The notes under the pieces: generated by a model
Databases searched by the model: none
What the model was told of the DNA's origin: nothing
The model's input: the letters and a program-made list of their open reading frames with translations, nothing else
Assembly: GCA_009835515.1 (NCBI GenBank)
Contig: VXXH01000386.1
Span: 1-11,135, forward strand
DNA from: Candidatus Poribacteria bacterium
GTDB taxonomy: Bacteria > Poribacteria > WGA-4E > WGA-3G
Direction: 5' to 3'
DNA: 11,135 nt
Program-made: the position numbers and the translations under genes
Part shown: positions 1 through 5,819 of the stretch, piece after piece
Layout: every line of letters begins with the position of its first letter
Numbering within the stretch: the stretch's first letter is position 1

Positions 1-384
1 ACAGACAAAAAAGCACTCTATGCGGATGTGCTAAGTGTCCAAGAGTATTACATTTACGACCCGTATGGAGAAGTACATCCACATTTTCAAGGGTATCGAC
101 TGGTAGACGGCGTATATCAAGAGATCGCGTTTGTGGATGAACGTTTACCGTCAGTCGTACTCGGTTTGGAGTTAGGGGAGCGAGACGGTATTCTGAGTTT
201 GTACGATGCGAATCATTCTGCGTGGGTTCCACCGCCGAAGGTACGGGTTTTAGAGGCGGAAGCACGTGTTGAAAATGCGGAGGCGCGCGCTGCACAAGCG
301 GCAGAAGCACGGGCGCACGCCGAAAAAGAACTTGCTAAGGCTTTAGCGGTTATTGAACAACTTAAAGAAAAAACACAGGACTGA
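1..384 (+). CDS. Uma2-family (DUF820) putative endonuclease, C-terminal part, 5' truncated
   Basis: The reading frame is open from base 1 and ends at TGA 382-384, so the true start lies upstream of the window. The visible 127 residues begin TDKKALYADVLSVQEYYIYD, which matches the end of the Uma2 PD-(D/E)XK-like fold. In that family a K..LY...GV.EY..YDP..E pattern is followed by a GYRL segment. A GTG at 28 is an in-frame codon inside this motif and is not a credible start. From about base 245 the protein becomes an Ala/Glu/Lys-rich helix (EAEARVENAEARAAQAAEAR and onward) with coiled-coil character, a tail common in Uma2 proteins of cyanobacteria and Poribacteria. The cellular role of Uma2 proteins is poorly known; a nuclease is predicted from fold only, and the residues of the active site are mostly off-window. 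The family assignment is fairly sure, the function is not. Confidence 0.75.
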   Translation, partial: TDKKALYADVLSVQEYYIYDPYGEVHPHFQGYRLVDGVYQEIAFVDERLPSVVLGLELGERDGILSLYDANHSAWVPPPKVRVLEAEARVENAEARAAQAAEARAHAEKELAKALAVIEQLKEKTQD

Positions 385-415
385 CAAATCGGCTGTCGGT
401 ATATCTGCTAACAGC

Positions 416-467
416 AAGAGGTGCCTGGTTTCCCGAAAGCCTCTTTTCTGATGGCTGACGGCTTTCG
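416..467 (+). terminator. Overlapping hairpins between Uma2-like gene and permease operon
   Basis: Two inverted repeats overlap here. One pairs AAGAGG (416-421) with CCTCTT (440-445) and runs into TTTT (444-447), which could end transcription of the Uma2-like gene. The other is a perfect 8-bp repeat, CGAAAGCC (434-441) and GGCTTTCG (460-467), ending nine bases before the permease ATG. They share bases 434-445, so they cannot form together. The first stem is short and has an asymmetric interior, so the terminator call is weak. Confidence 0.35.
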
Positions 468-475
468 TAAATAAT

Positions 476-1387
476 ATGCAAACCAACCACCCGTACAAAA
501 CATCGCGCGGGATGAGCGACTACCAAATAAAGATGGCATTTATCATGCCCACCATGGTTTTGCTCATCTTGATGAACATCTTTCCGCTCCTCTGGTCGTT
601 GTACCTAAGTTTCCATCGCTATAAAGCCTCAATGCCCGCAGCCCCAAGGTTTATTGGTGTTCGTAATTATGCACGCCTCCTTCAAGACCCAGAGATATGG
701 GGCTATTTTCAAACCACTGCCTATTTCGTACTGTTAGCAGTCGCGGCGCAATTCTTTATCGGGTTCGGGTTAGCACTGCTCCTGAATCGTGAATTCCGAT
801 ATAAGGGCTTCACCACAACACTTCTCCTGCTCCCGATGATGCTATCGCCCGTGGTTGTTGGACTCTTTTGGCGGTTTATTCTTTACTCAGATAATTCTGG
901 ATTGCTGAACTTTTTCCTCAGCCCGGTTCTGAAATCCCCGATCGGCTGGACGACCCATCCGAAAGTGGCGATGTTAGCTGTTGTTATTGTCGATACATGG
1001 ATGTGGTCGCCATTCATGATGCTGATCGCTTTAGCCGGATTAAGCGCTGTTCCGAAATATCTCTATGAAGCCGCTGATGTCGATAGAGCCTCCGCTTGGT
1101 TCAAGTTCCGATGGATTACGCTGCCATTGGTATCACCTCTTCTACTCATTGCGCTCCTGTTCCGAACGATGGATGCATTCAAGATGTTTGACATTGTTTA
1201 TGTCCTAACCCGTGAGGGTGGGCCCGGCACCGCTACAGAGACTGTATCAATGAACCTCTATAAACTCGCCTTTCGGAACTATAACACCGGCAAGGCGTGT
1301 GCAATGGCATACATTCTGCTCATCATTATCGTTGCACTGAGCAATATTTACGTGAAATACCTCAACCGCGTTAAAGGGGAAGCATAA
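476..1387 (+). CDS. Sugar-type ABC transporter permease, MalF/UgpA class
   Basis: This 303-residue inner-membrane protein is the usual length for the binding-protein-dependent sugar permease family (MalF/UgpA-like, without MalF's large periplasmic domain). It would form half of a channel that imports a carbohydrate or similar polar solute. Hydrophobic segments lie near residues 20-44, 81-104, 113-135, 164-188, 216-230 and 275-293, which fits six helices. The cytoplasmic EAA loop that docks on the ATPase is at about 198-218 (EAADVDRASAWFKFRWITLP). The normally conserved glycine of the motif is Arg204 here. The next permease starts six bases after the stop, so the two are co-translated. The ATG at 476 has no clear Shine-Dalgarno; an in-frame ATG at 512 (MSDYQIKMAF) is an alternative and lies closer to the first helix. 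No solute-binding protein or ATPase gene is visible, so the substrate cannot be named. Confidence 0.9.
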   Translation: MQTNHPYKTSRGMSDYQIKMAFIMPTMVLLILMNIFPLLWSLYLSFHRYKASMPAAPRFIGVRNYARLLQDPEIWGYFQTTAYFVLLAVAAQFFIGFGLALLLNREFRYKGFTTTLLLLPMMLSPVVVGLFWRFILYSDNSGLLNFFLSPVLKSPIGWTTHPKVAMLAVVIVDTWMWSPFMMLIALAGLSAVPKYLYEAADVDRASAWFKFRWITLPLVSPLLLIALLFRTMDAFKMFDIVYVLTREGGPGTATETVSMNLYKLAFRNYNTGKACAMAYILLIIIVALSNIYVKYLNRVKGEA

Positions 1388-1392
1388 GGAAA

Positions 1393-2595
1393 ATGCGGAA
1401 TCGGAAAAATTTTTGGCACTACCTCATAATTGCTTTCATTGCCGTTGCTGTGATTATCTATATCACGCCGATTTATTGGATTTTGGCAACGTCTCTGAAA
1501 GGTTTCGCAGATATTACCACGAAACTCCCCAAGTTCGTCTTTAAAATATCGCTGGAAAACTATCAGAAATTAATGCCTTCAGAAGGGGTACCAAGCGTAA
1601 CATACATTTTTCTCGCAGAGGTGTTCATAGGACTACTCCTGTTCGGTGTTTTTTCTCTGTTTAAGGCGAAGTTACCCCGCTATCTCGGTTTGGTCTGGAA
1701 TATTATTTTCGTTTTAACCTGTCTCTATAGTTTTCTGAGCCTACCGCCGATGCAGAGTCGTCTTCAAACGGATGCCCGATTCAATTTCCTGCTACTGATC
1801 GTCTGCACAATTATCGCCTATCTGTTGATTGACCCACTAAGGAAAACAGGCAGCATAGCCTCACAAACTCAGAAGAAACTACGACTGACGGTCGTCTTAC
1901 CGAGCGTCTTTGGAACAATCGCTGTTTGTGTCGCATTGGCGAACGGTGGGTCCAAGTATTTCTATCAATTGCTCAATAGTATTATCATTGGTGGCGGTAG
2001 CACAATTCTCGCAGTCGGACTCGGAACGCTTGCAGCTTACGCCTTTTCCCGATTCGACGTAGCCGGTAAAGATGACCTACTCTTTTTTATCCTCAGTACA
2101 CGGATGTTACCCCCTGTCGTTGTCGTCATTCCGATCTATCTGATGTATAGTGAACTCGGTTTGCGAGACACACACTTTGGGTTGATCCTGCTCTATACCA
2201 CCTTTAATGTCTCGTTTGCAGTATGGCTCATGAAAGGATTCATTGATGAAATTCCGAAGGAGTATGAAGATGCTGCACTCGTTGATGGCTACTCTCGGTT
2301 TCAAACCTTTGTAAAAGTGATTTTACCACAATCCGTTACGGGTATCGCCGCAACTGCGGTATTCTGTCTCATTACAGCATGGAACGAATTCGCCTTCGCC
2401 TTGGTGCTCACAGAAGTCGGCGGCAAAGCCGTAACCGCGCCGCCCTCAATTACCAGTGCGACCGGTTCTGCAGGCATGGATTGGGGAAAAATCGCTGCAG
2501 CGACGTTTGTTTTCTTGCTCCCCGTCGCTGTTTTTACTTTCCTAATGCGGGGACACTTACTCAGAGGCGTTACGTTTGGTGCAGTCAAAAAATAA
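1393..2595 (+). CDS. Sugar-type ABC transporter permease, MalG class, with a four-helix insertion
   Basis: This is the partner of the upstream permease and would complete the channel. It has 400 residues, while MalG-class permeases usually have about 270-300. The ends are typical: TM1 at about 10-34, the ENYQKL segment at 55-60, NSIIIGGGSTILAVGLGTLAAYAF at 195-218, and a canonical EAA loop at 290-312 (EYEDAALVDGYSRF, then LPQ). The C-terminus ends with the usual GVTFGAVK. The extra length, roughly residues 66-187, holds four additional hydrophobic segments near 68-90, 95-118, 128-147 and 164-184. The loops predicted to face the cytoplasm (KAKLPR at 91-96; LRKTGSIASQTQKKLR at 149-164) are rich in Lys/Arg, so the insertion fits the positive-inside rule and keeps the normal topology downstream. 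AAGGA at 1386-1390 overlaps the previous stop and sits very close to the ATG, suggesting translational coupling. Confidence 0.9.
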   Translation: MRNRKNFWHYLIIAFIAVAVIIYITPIYWILATSLKGFADITTKLPKFVFKISLENYQKLMPSEGVPSVTYIFLAEVFIGLLLFGVFSLFKAKLPRYLGLVWNIIFVLTCLYSFLSLPPMQSRLQTDARFNFLLLIVCTIIAYLLIDPLRKTGSIASQTQKKLRLTVVLPSVFGTIAVCVALANGGSKYFYQLLNSIIIGGGSTILAVGLGTLAAYAFSRFDVAGKDDLLFFILSTRMLPPVVVVIPIYLMYSELGLRDTHFGLILLYTTFNVSFAVWLMKGFIDEIPKEYEDAALVDGYSRFQTFVKVILPQSVTGIAATAVFCLITAWNEFAFALVLTEVGGKAVTAPPSITSATGSAGMDWGKIAAATFVFLLPVAVFTFLMRGHLLRGVTFGAVKK

Positions 2596-2599
2596 GAAA

Positions 2600-2620
2600 A
2601 TAGTTGTCAGTTATCAGTTG
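2600..2620 (+). repeat. Degenerate heptamer repeat, three units
   Basis: Directly after the permease stop there are three 7-bp units: ATAGTTG, TCAGTTA and TCAGTTG. The same TCAGNNN heptad, on the opposite strand, forms the gap between the two WD40 genes (9253-9287). A two-unit version (CTGATGG, CTGACGG) lies at 448-461. This looks like a dispersed short tandem repeat of the host genome. Confidence 0.55.
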
Positions 2621-2626
2621 CTGGAT

Positions 2627-2867
2627 TGTAGGTTGGGTTGAACGGACATATCAGAACGCTAACACCTCATACAAAAATAGAACTTTCCCTGTACGCGCCA
2701 CATCAAAAAATAATAAGTGAAACCCAACGAACCACTTAATAGTTCTCAGAGCCCTTTTATGAAGTTGGGTTTCACTTCGTGCTTGATGGCGGACAACGCG
2801 ATGTTAAGGTCGAGATGTGTTTGGAACTTGGAATCGTATTCCACAGGATCGTTCAACCCAACCTACA
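2627..2867. mobile_element. MITE-like element with 18-bp terminal inverted repeats
   Basis: TGTAGGTTGGGTTGAACG at 2627-2644 is the exact reverse complement of CGTTCAACCCAACCTACA at 2850-2867, which bounds a 241-bp element. It contains no credible gene. A second, nested inverted repeat lies in its middle (2715-2777) and carries the same GTTGGGTT core. Size, perfect ends and lack of coding capacity fit a miniature inverted-repeat element moved by a transposase encoded elsewhere. GTTGGGTTTC-type repeats of this kind are, to my knowledge, abundant in cyanobacterial and some symbiont genomes. I see no clear target-site duplication: the left flank is CTGGAT and the right flank is GTTAGT. The boundary could therefore be imprecise or the element old. 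Confidence 0.65.
2715..2777. repeat. Inner 14-bp inverted repeat of the MITE-like element; possible terminator
   Basis: AAGTGAAACCCAAC (2715-2728) and GTTGGGTTTCACTT (2764-2777) are exact reverse complements with a 35-base loop. In RNA this would make a strong hairpin on either strand. It is the best visible candidate for ending the permease transcript, although a clean U-tract does not follow. Confidence 0.6.
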
Positions 2868-2925
2868 GTTAGTGCTATAAACCTCTATATAGACCGACTT
2901 TTCACCTGATTTTGTTATTCAAATA

Positions 2926-2934
2926 TGGTATACT
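2926..2934 (+). promoter_or_regulatory. Candidate extended -10 promoter
   Basis: TGGTATACT carries a TATACT hexamer close to the TATAAT consensus, with TG one base upstream as in extended -10 promoters. The surroundings are AT-rich. No good -35 hexamer lies at 16-18 bases upstream; TTGTTA at 2912-2917 is too close. It would drive the methyltransferase fragment and the genes behind it. Confidence 0.35.
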
Positions 2935-3002
2935 ATTGGATAATTCGACTCGTTACCTAATGAATTTTACACGTTTGAACTTGGTTTTCAAGCACTTACT
3001 TT

Positions 3003-3083
3003 CGCCCTCCAGCGGAGTGCTATATCTATAGAAAACAGTGTATCCAAACATCCGCCCTCCAGCGGAGTGCTATGTCTATAGAA
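3003..3083 (+). repeat. Two direct copies of a 31-bp repeat at 50-bp period
   Basis: Copies at 3003-3033 and 3053-3083 differ at one base (TATATCTATAG versus TATGTCTATAG). Each contains CTCCAGCGGAG, a small hairpin with a CTCC/GGAG stem, and ends in CTATAGAA. The 19 bases between the copies are unrelated to the unit. The pair lies between the promoter candidate and the methyltransferase start, so it would be transcribed as leader. It looks like a dispersed intergenic repeat of the genome; its function is unknown. Confidence 0.8.
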
Positions 3084-3131
3084 TCAAAGCGTCTGTGAAA
3101 ATTAGGTGGTAACCCCGAAAGACAGCATGAA

Positions 3132-3533
3132 ATGAACGTCCAAAACCGCACTATTTTTGAAGGGGATAACCTGTATATCCTACGCGGACTTGACTCCGCG
3201 TCTATAGACTTAATTTATCTGGATCCGCCGTTCAACTCTAATCGCAATTATGCTGCCCCTATCGGGAGCAAGGCAGCAGGTGCTGCATTCACAGACACTT
3301 GGACACTATCAGACATAGATAACGCTTGGCACGGCGAGATCGCAGAGCGAGAACCTGTACTCTATCAGGCAATACATACTGCAGAACTGACACACGGCAA
3401 AAGTATGAAGTCCTATCTGATTATGATGGCGGTGCGTATGCTTGAAATGAAACGAGTGCTAAAACCTACAGGGAGTATTTACCTGCATTGCGATCCGACA
3501 GCGAGTCATTATCTCTACATACACCAGACGTAG
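3132..3533 (+). pseudogene. N-terminal fragment of a site-specific DNA methyltransferase (N4/N6 type)
   Basis: The 133 residues begin like an intact methyltransferase: a GDNLYILRGL segment (11-20), then LIYLDPPFNSNRNY (27-40), which is motif IV (DPPF) of amino-methyltransferases that methylate adenine-N6 or cytosine-N4. MLEMKRVLKPTGSIYLHCDP (103-122) follows, the usual segment after the catalytic motif. In full-length relatives (several hundred residues) the chain continues after CDPTASHYL with the remaining core and target-recognition region. Here it diverges after that point (about base 3514) and stops at TAG 3531-3533. The downstream sequence belongs to an Rpn-like nuclease in another frame. 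The fragment has lost most of the enzyme and should be inactive. The ATG at 3132 has only a weak purine-rich stretch before it. Confidence 0.8.
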
Positions 3534-4333
3534 TAGTTGGAGAAAAACTCAGTACGGAACAACCGACCATTAAGATGCATCACAGCGATATGACGTTTAA
3601 AGTCCGGCTTCTTGACGAGGAGGCGATTCTCCATATAGAAGCACAAACTGACGATAGTCGGGACAAACCGATGCCACTGAGAATGCTGGCGTATGCAAGT
3701 TTCCTGGGGCTTCAATATGAACTGCCTGTGTATTCAACGGTGTTGTATTTCCGCCCCCCTGCGGGTCAGGACGATCCTGGGTATTATGGGTATGGCAACG
3801 AGGATCGCGGGGGTTTGTGGTTCAGTTATACCGTGATTCGGCTGTATGAGTTAGAAGCGGAACTATCTCTGGATGCCGCGTCTGTCGGTCTGTTGCCTTT
3901 CGCACCGCTAATGAAACCGCCTAAAGGTATGACGACGAAGGCATGGGTTCAGAAATGTGTAGAAACCGTACAAACTGCTGCGGTAGACAACCGGACGCGA
4001 TCAACATTGTTATTTGCACTTTCGGTTTTTGGAAGTTTAGTGCATGATCCTGAACTTTTCGACGAAATGATATCGGAGGAAATGATGCAAGAGTCTCCTT
4101 TTTACGAACTTGTGACGCAACGCGGTATAGAACGCGGTATAGAACGCGGGGCCCGCGAGACCACCATTGAAAACATGCTGACTGTCCTTGAGGCCCGTTT
4201 CCCGAACGCGAATATCAACGCAGTAAAATCGCACCTTGAAACGATTACTGATCTGAACCGTCTCAAACAATTGAATCTCGAAGCTTCATTGGCATCCAAT
4301 TTTGAGACGTTCCAACGCGAATTAGAAACATAG
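3488..4333 (+). CDS. Rpn-family PD-(D/E)XK nuclease, probably N-terminally truncated
   Basis: The 281-residue frame matches the Rpn/transposase_31-like family, whose Escherichia coli members are DNA nucleases that promote recA-independent recombination. The nuclease signature is visible as Asp34 (in HHSDMTF) followed by ILHIEAQT with Glu51 and Gln53, the D...ExQ variant typical of this family. Then comes MPLRMLAYASFLGLQYELPV (63-81) and a long helical middle. The tail has the repeat RGIERGIERGARE (about 213-225) before TIENMLTVLEARFP, as in many relatives. The ATG at 3488 lies inside the methyltransferase fragment, and residues 1-9 simply read that gene out of frame, so this start is doubtful. 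The next in-frame ATG (3575) would leave just four residues before the active-site Asp. The normal N-terminal segment seems lost. Activity is uncertain, though the catalytic residues remain. Confidence 0.7.
   Translation: MRSDSESLSLHTPDVVVGEKLSTEQPTIKMHHSDMTFKVRLLDEEAILHIEAQTDDSRDKPMPLRMLAYASFLGLQYELPVYSTVLYFRPPAGQDDPGYYGYGNEDRGGLWFSYTVIRLYELEAELSLDAASVGLLPFAPLMKPPKGMTTKAWVQKCVETVQTAAVDNRTRSTLLFALSVFGSLVHDPELFDEMISEEMMQESPFYELVTQRGIERGIERGARETTIENMLTVLEARFPNANINAVKSHLETITDLNRLKQLNLEASLASNFETFQRELET
4121..4147 (+). repeat. 12-bp in-frame tandem repeat in the Rpn tail
   Basis: CGCGGTATAGAA occurs twice back to back (4121-4132 and 4133-4144), with a partial third unit starting at 4145. Each unit encodes RGIE. 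As a multiple of three it can change copy number without breaking the frame. Confidence 0.75.
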
Positions 4334-4344
4334 AGAGAAGAGAT

Positions 4345-4350
4345 GGAGGT
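4345..4350 (+). promoter_or_regulatory. Ribosome binding site of the first PhyH-HEAT gene
   Basis: GGAGGT lies seven bases before the ATG at 4358 and inside the longer frame that would start at 4343. It decides the start: the protein from 4358 (MSKPALSLTD) lines up with the start of the paralogue (MNRPTLPLTD), while a 4343 start would add five unmatched residues. Confidence 0.8.
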
Positions 4351-4357
4351 CATCGAA

Positions 4358-5752
4358 ATGAGCAAACCTGCCCTGTCACTCACCGATCAACAGATGCGCG
4401 ACTTCATCATCAACGGTTATGTCAAGGTAAAGACCGATTTCCCGCCGAGTTTTCACGAAAACATTTACGAACAACTCGATGCAATGTTTGAAACGGGCAA
4501 TCTGGGGAACAACGTCCTACCGCTCATCCCTGAGATGCAGGAGGTTTTTGACCATCCCGTTGTCCACGGCGCAATGCAAGGCGTACTCGGCGCGGACTAC
4601 GTTATGCATCCACACCGATACTGCCACCACAATCCTGAGGGAAGTGACGGACAAAGTTTTCATAAGGATACTTATGAAGGCGATGAACAGATCCGTCGCC
4701 ACCGATGCCGTTGGACGATGGCGTTCTACTATCCACAAGATGTCACAGAGGATATGGGACCGACCGCTGTTCTGCCCGGTTCGCAGTATTATGAGACCGG
4801 TGACAGCGCACACGAGCAGCCGGACCTCTCGCTCTGTGGTGAAGCCGGAACTGTGACAATCGTCCACTACGATTTGTGGCACCGCGCAACCCCGAATCGG
4901 AGCGACAAGAAACGGTACATGGTGAAATTCCTCTTTTCCCGATTGGGCGAGCCGCAAACACCGGCGTGGAAAAGTGATACGGCTAACTGGCACAACGGCG
5001 AAAAACCTGAGCATCCGGAAATGTGGGAATCTTTATGGGATTGGTATTACGGGAAACAGAACGGTACTGCCAATGGTGTTTCGCGCGCTGAAGTGGATAC
5101 CCTTATCGGAACTTTGGATAATGATAACGAGAGAGAAAGGCTAAATGCCGCATATCGTTTAGGACGCGTTGGTGCTGCTGCTGTCCCTTCCTTGCAGCAG
5201 GCGTTGCACGGTAAATCTGATGCTATCCGCAACTACGCCGGGTATGCATTGAGCCTCACTGGTGCACCCGCTGTTCCGACACTCATTGACGCACTGCAAG
5301 CGGCAAATGATTCTGTCCGTGGCACCGCGGCGTATGCCTTAGCGGATATGGGCAAAACCGCACAAGAAGCCATGCCTGCGTTAACTCGCGCTGCACAAGA
5401 TTCCTCCGAATGGGTCCGACGACACGCAACAGAAGCATTGGGACTCATCGGACAACAGGTTTCTGACGAGATGGACCTGTCCGAGACTGTACAGGTCTTA
5501 ACAAACGGATTGCATGATGACTATTACTGGATTCGCGATAACGCTGCCCGTTCCTTAGCAAAATTAGGCACACTCGCTGAACCCGCAATCCCTACCCTTA
5601 TTGAGCAGCTCGAAGATGAGAATCGATATGTCCGCTTCCATGCCGCGTTGGCGTTAAAGCAAATTAAAACACCAGAGGCGCAGGACGCGCTTTTCAATCA
5701 CCTGTTTGCTTCGCGGTGGTGTACGCTAACGACACGCGGGACACCGTATTAG
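4358..5752 (+). CDS. Phytanoyl-CoA dioxygenase-like protein with C-terminal HEAT repeats (copy 1)
   Basis: This 464-residue cytoplasmic protein has two parts. Residues 1 to about 200 are a PhyH-type Fe(II)/2-oxoglutarate dioxygenase. The iron ligands appear to be His102 and Asp104 (FHKD) and His175 (LWHRA), and Arg186, eleven residues after the last His, is placed to hold 2-oxoglutarate. All key residues are present, so it is probably active, hydroxylating a small organic substrate that cannot be named. Residues from about 245 to 450 form five or six HEAT-like helical repeats, with recurring patterns such as RLNAAYRLGRVGAAAVPSL, IRNYAGYALSLTGAPAVPTL and VRFHAALALKQI. These usually bind proteins. 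A short conserved tail (SRWCTLTTRGTP) follows. No signal peptide is seen. The gene starts 24 bases after the Rpn stop and may be co-transcribed with it. The next gene is a close tandem copy. Confidence 0.9.
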   Translation: MSKPALSLTDQQMRDFIINGYVKVKTDFPPSFHENIYEQLDAMFETGNLGNNVLPLIPEMQEVFDHPVVHGAMQGVLGADYVMHPHRYCHHNPEGSDGQSFHKDTYEGDEQIRRHRCRWTMAFYYPQDVTEDMGPTAVLPGSQYYETGDSAHEQPDLSLCGEAGTVTIVHYDLWHRATPNRSDKKRYMVKFLFSRLGEPQTPAWKSDTANWHNGEKPEHPEMWESLWDWYYGKQNGTANGVSRAEVDTLIGTLDNDNERERLNAAYRLGRVGAAAVPSLQQALHGKSDAIRNYAGYALSLTGAPAVPTLIDALQAANDSVRGTAAYALADMGKTAQEAMPALTRAAQDSSEWVRRHATEALGLIGQQVSDEMDLSETVQVLTNGLHDDYYWIRDNAARSLAKLGTLAEPAIPTLIEQLEDENRYVRFHAALALKQIKTPEAQDALFNHLFASRWCTLTTRGTPY

Positions 5753-5803
5753 CGAACATCTCTTAAATGCCCTAATAGAATTTGACTCCCTGTCAAAAAA
5801 AAA

Positions 5804-5810
5804 GAGGAGG
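5804..5810 (+). promoter_or_regulatory. Ribosome binding site of the second PhyH-HEAT gene
   Basis: GAGGAGG ends nine bases before the ATG at 5820. It follows a run of nine A residues and a small TTTGAC/GTCAAA inverted repeat (5781-5797). I see no convincing promoter in the 67-bp gap, so the gene is probably read from the same transcript as copy 1. Confidence 0.8.
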
Positions 5811-5819
5811 GCGCGCAAG

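Noticed and set aside
2620..2875. Target-site duplication flanking the MITE-like element
   Set aside because: The bases on either side (CTGGAT and GTTAGT) share no convincing direct repeat.
3003..3083. Possible two-repeat CRISPR array
   Set aside because: Only two repeats are present, the intervening sequence is 19 bases, shorter than usual spacers, and no cas gene is near.
4343..4357. Upstream ATG as start of the first PhyH gene
   Set aside because: The Shine-Dalgarno GGAGGT lies inside this extension and the paralogue begins at the position equivalent to 4358.
4517..5014. Long antisense open frame (165 codons) opposite the first PhyH gene
   Set aside because: A similar antisense frame exists opposite the paralogue (5793-6560), but both follow from conservation of the sense strand. 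The products show no known family and there is no ribosome binding signal.
5782..5810. TTGACT at 5782 as a -35 box for the second PhyH gene
   Set aside because: At 17 bases downstream there is only the purine-rich ribosome binding site and no -10-like hexamer.
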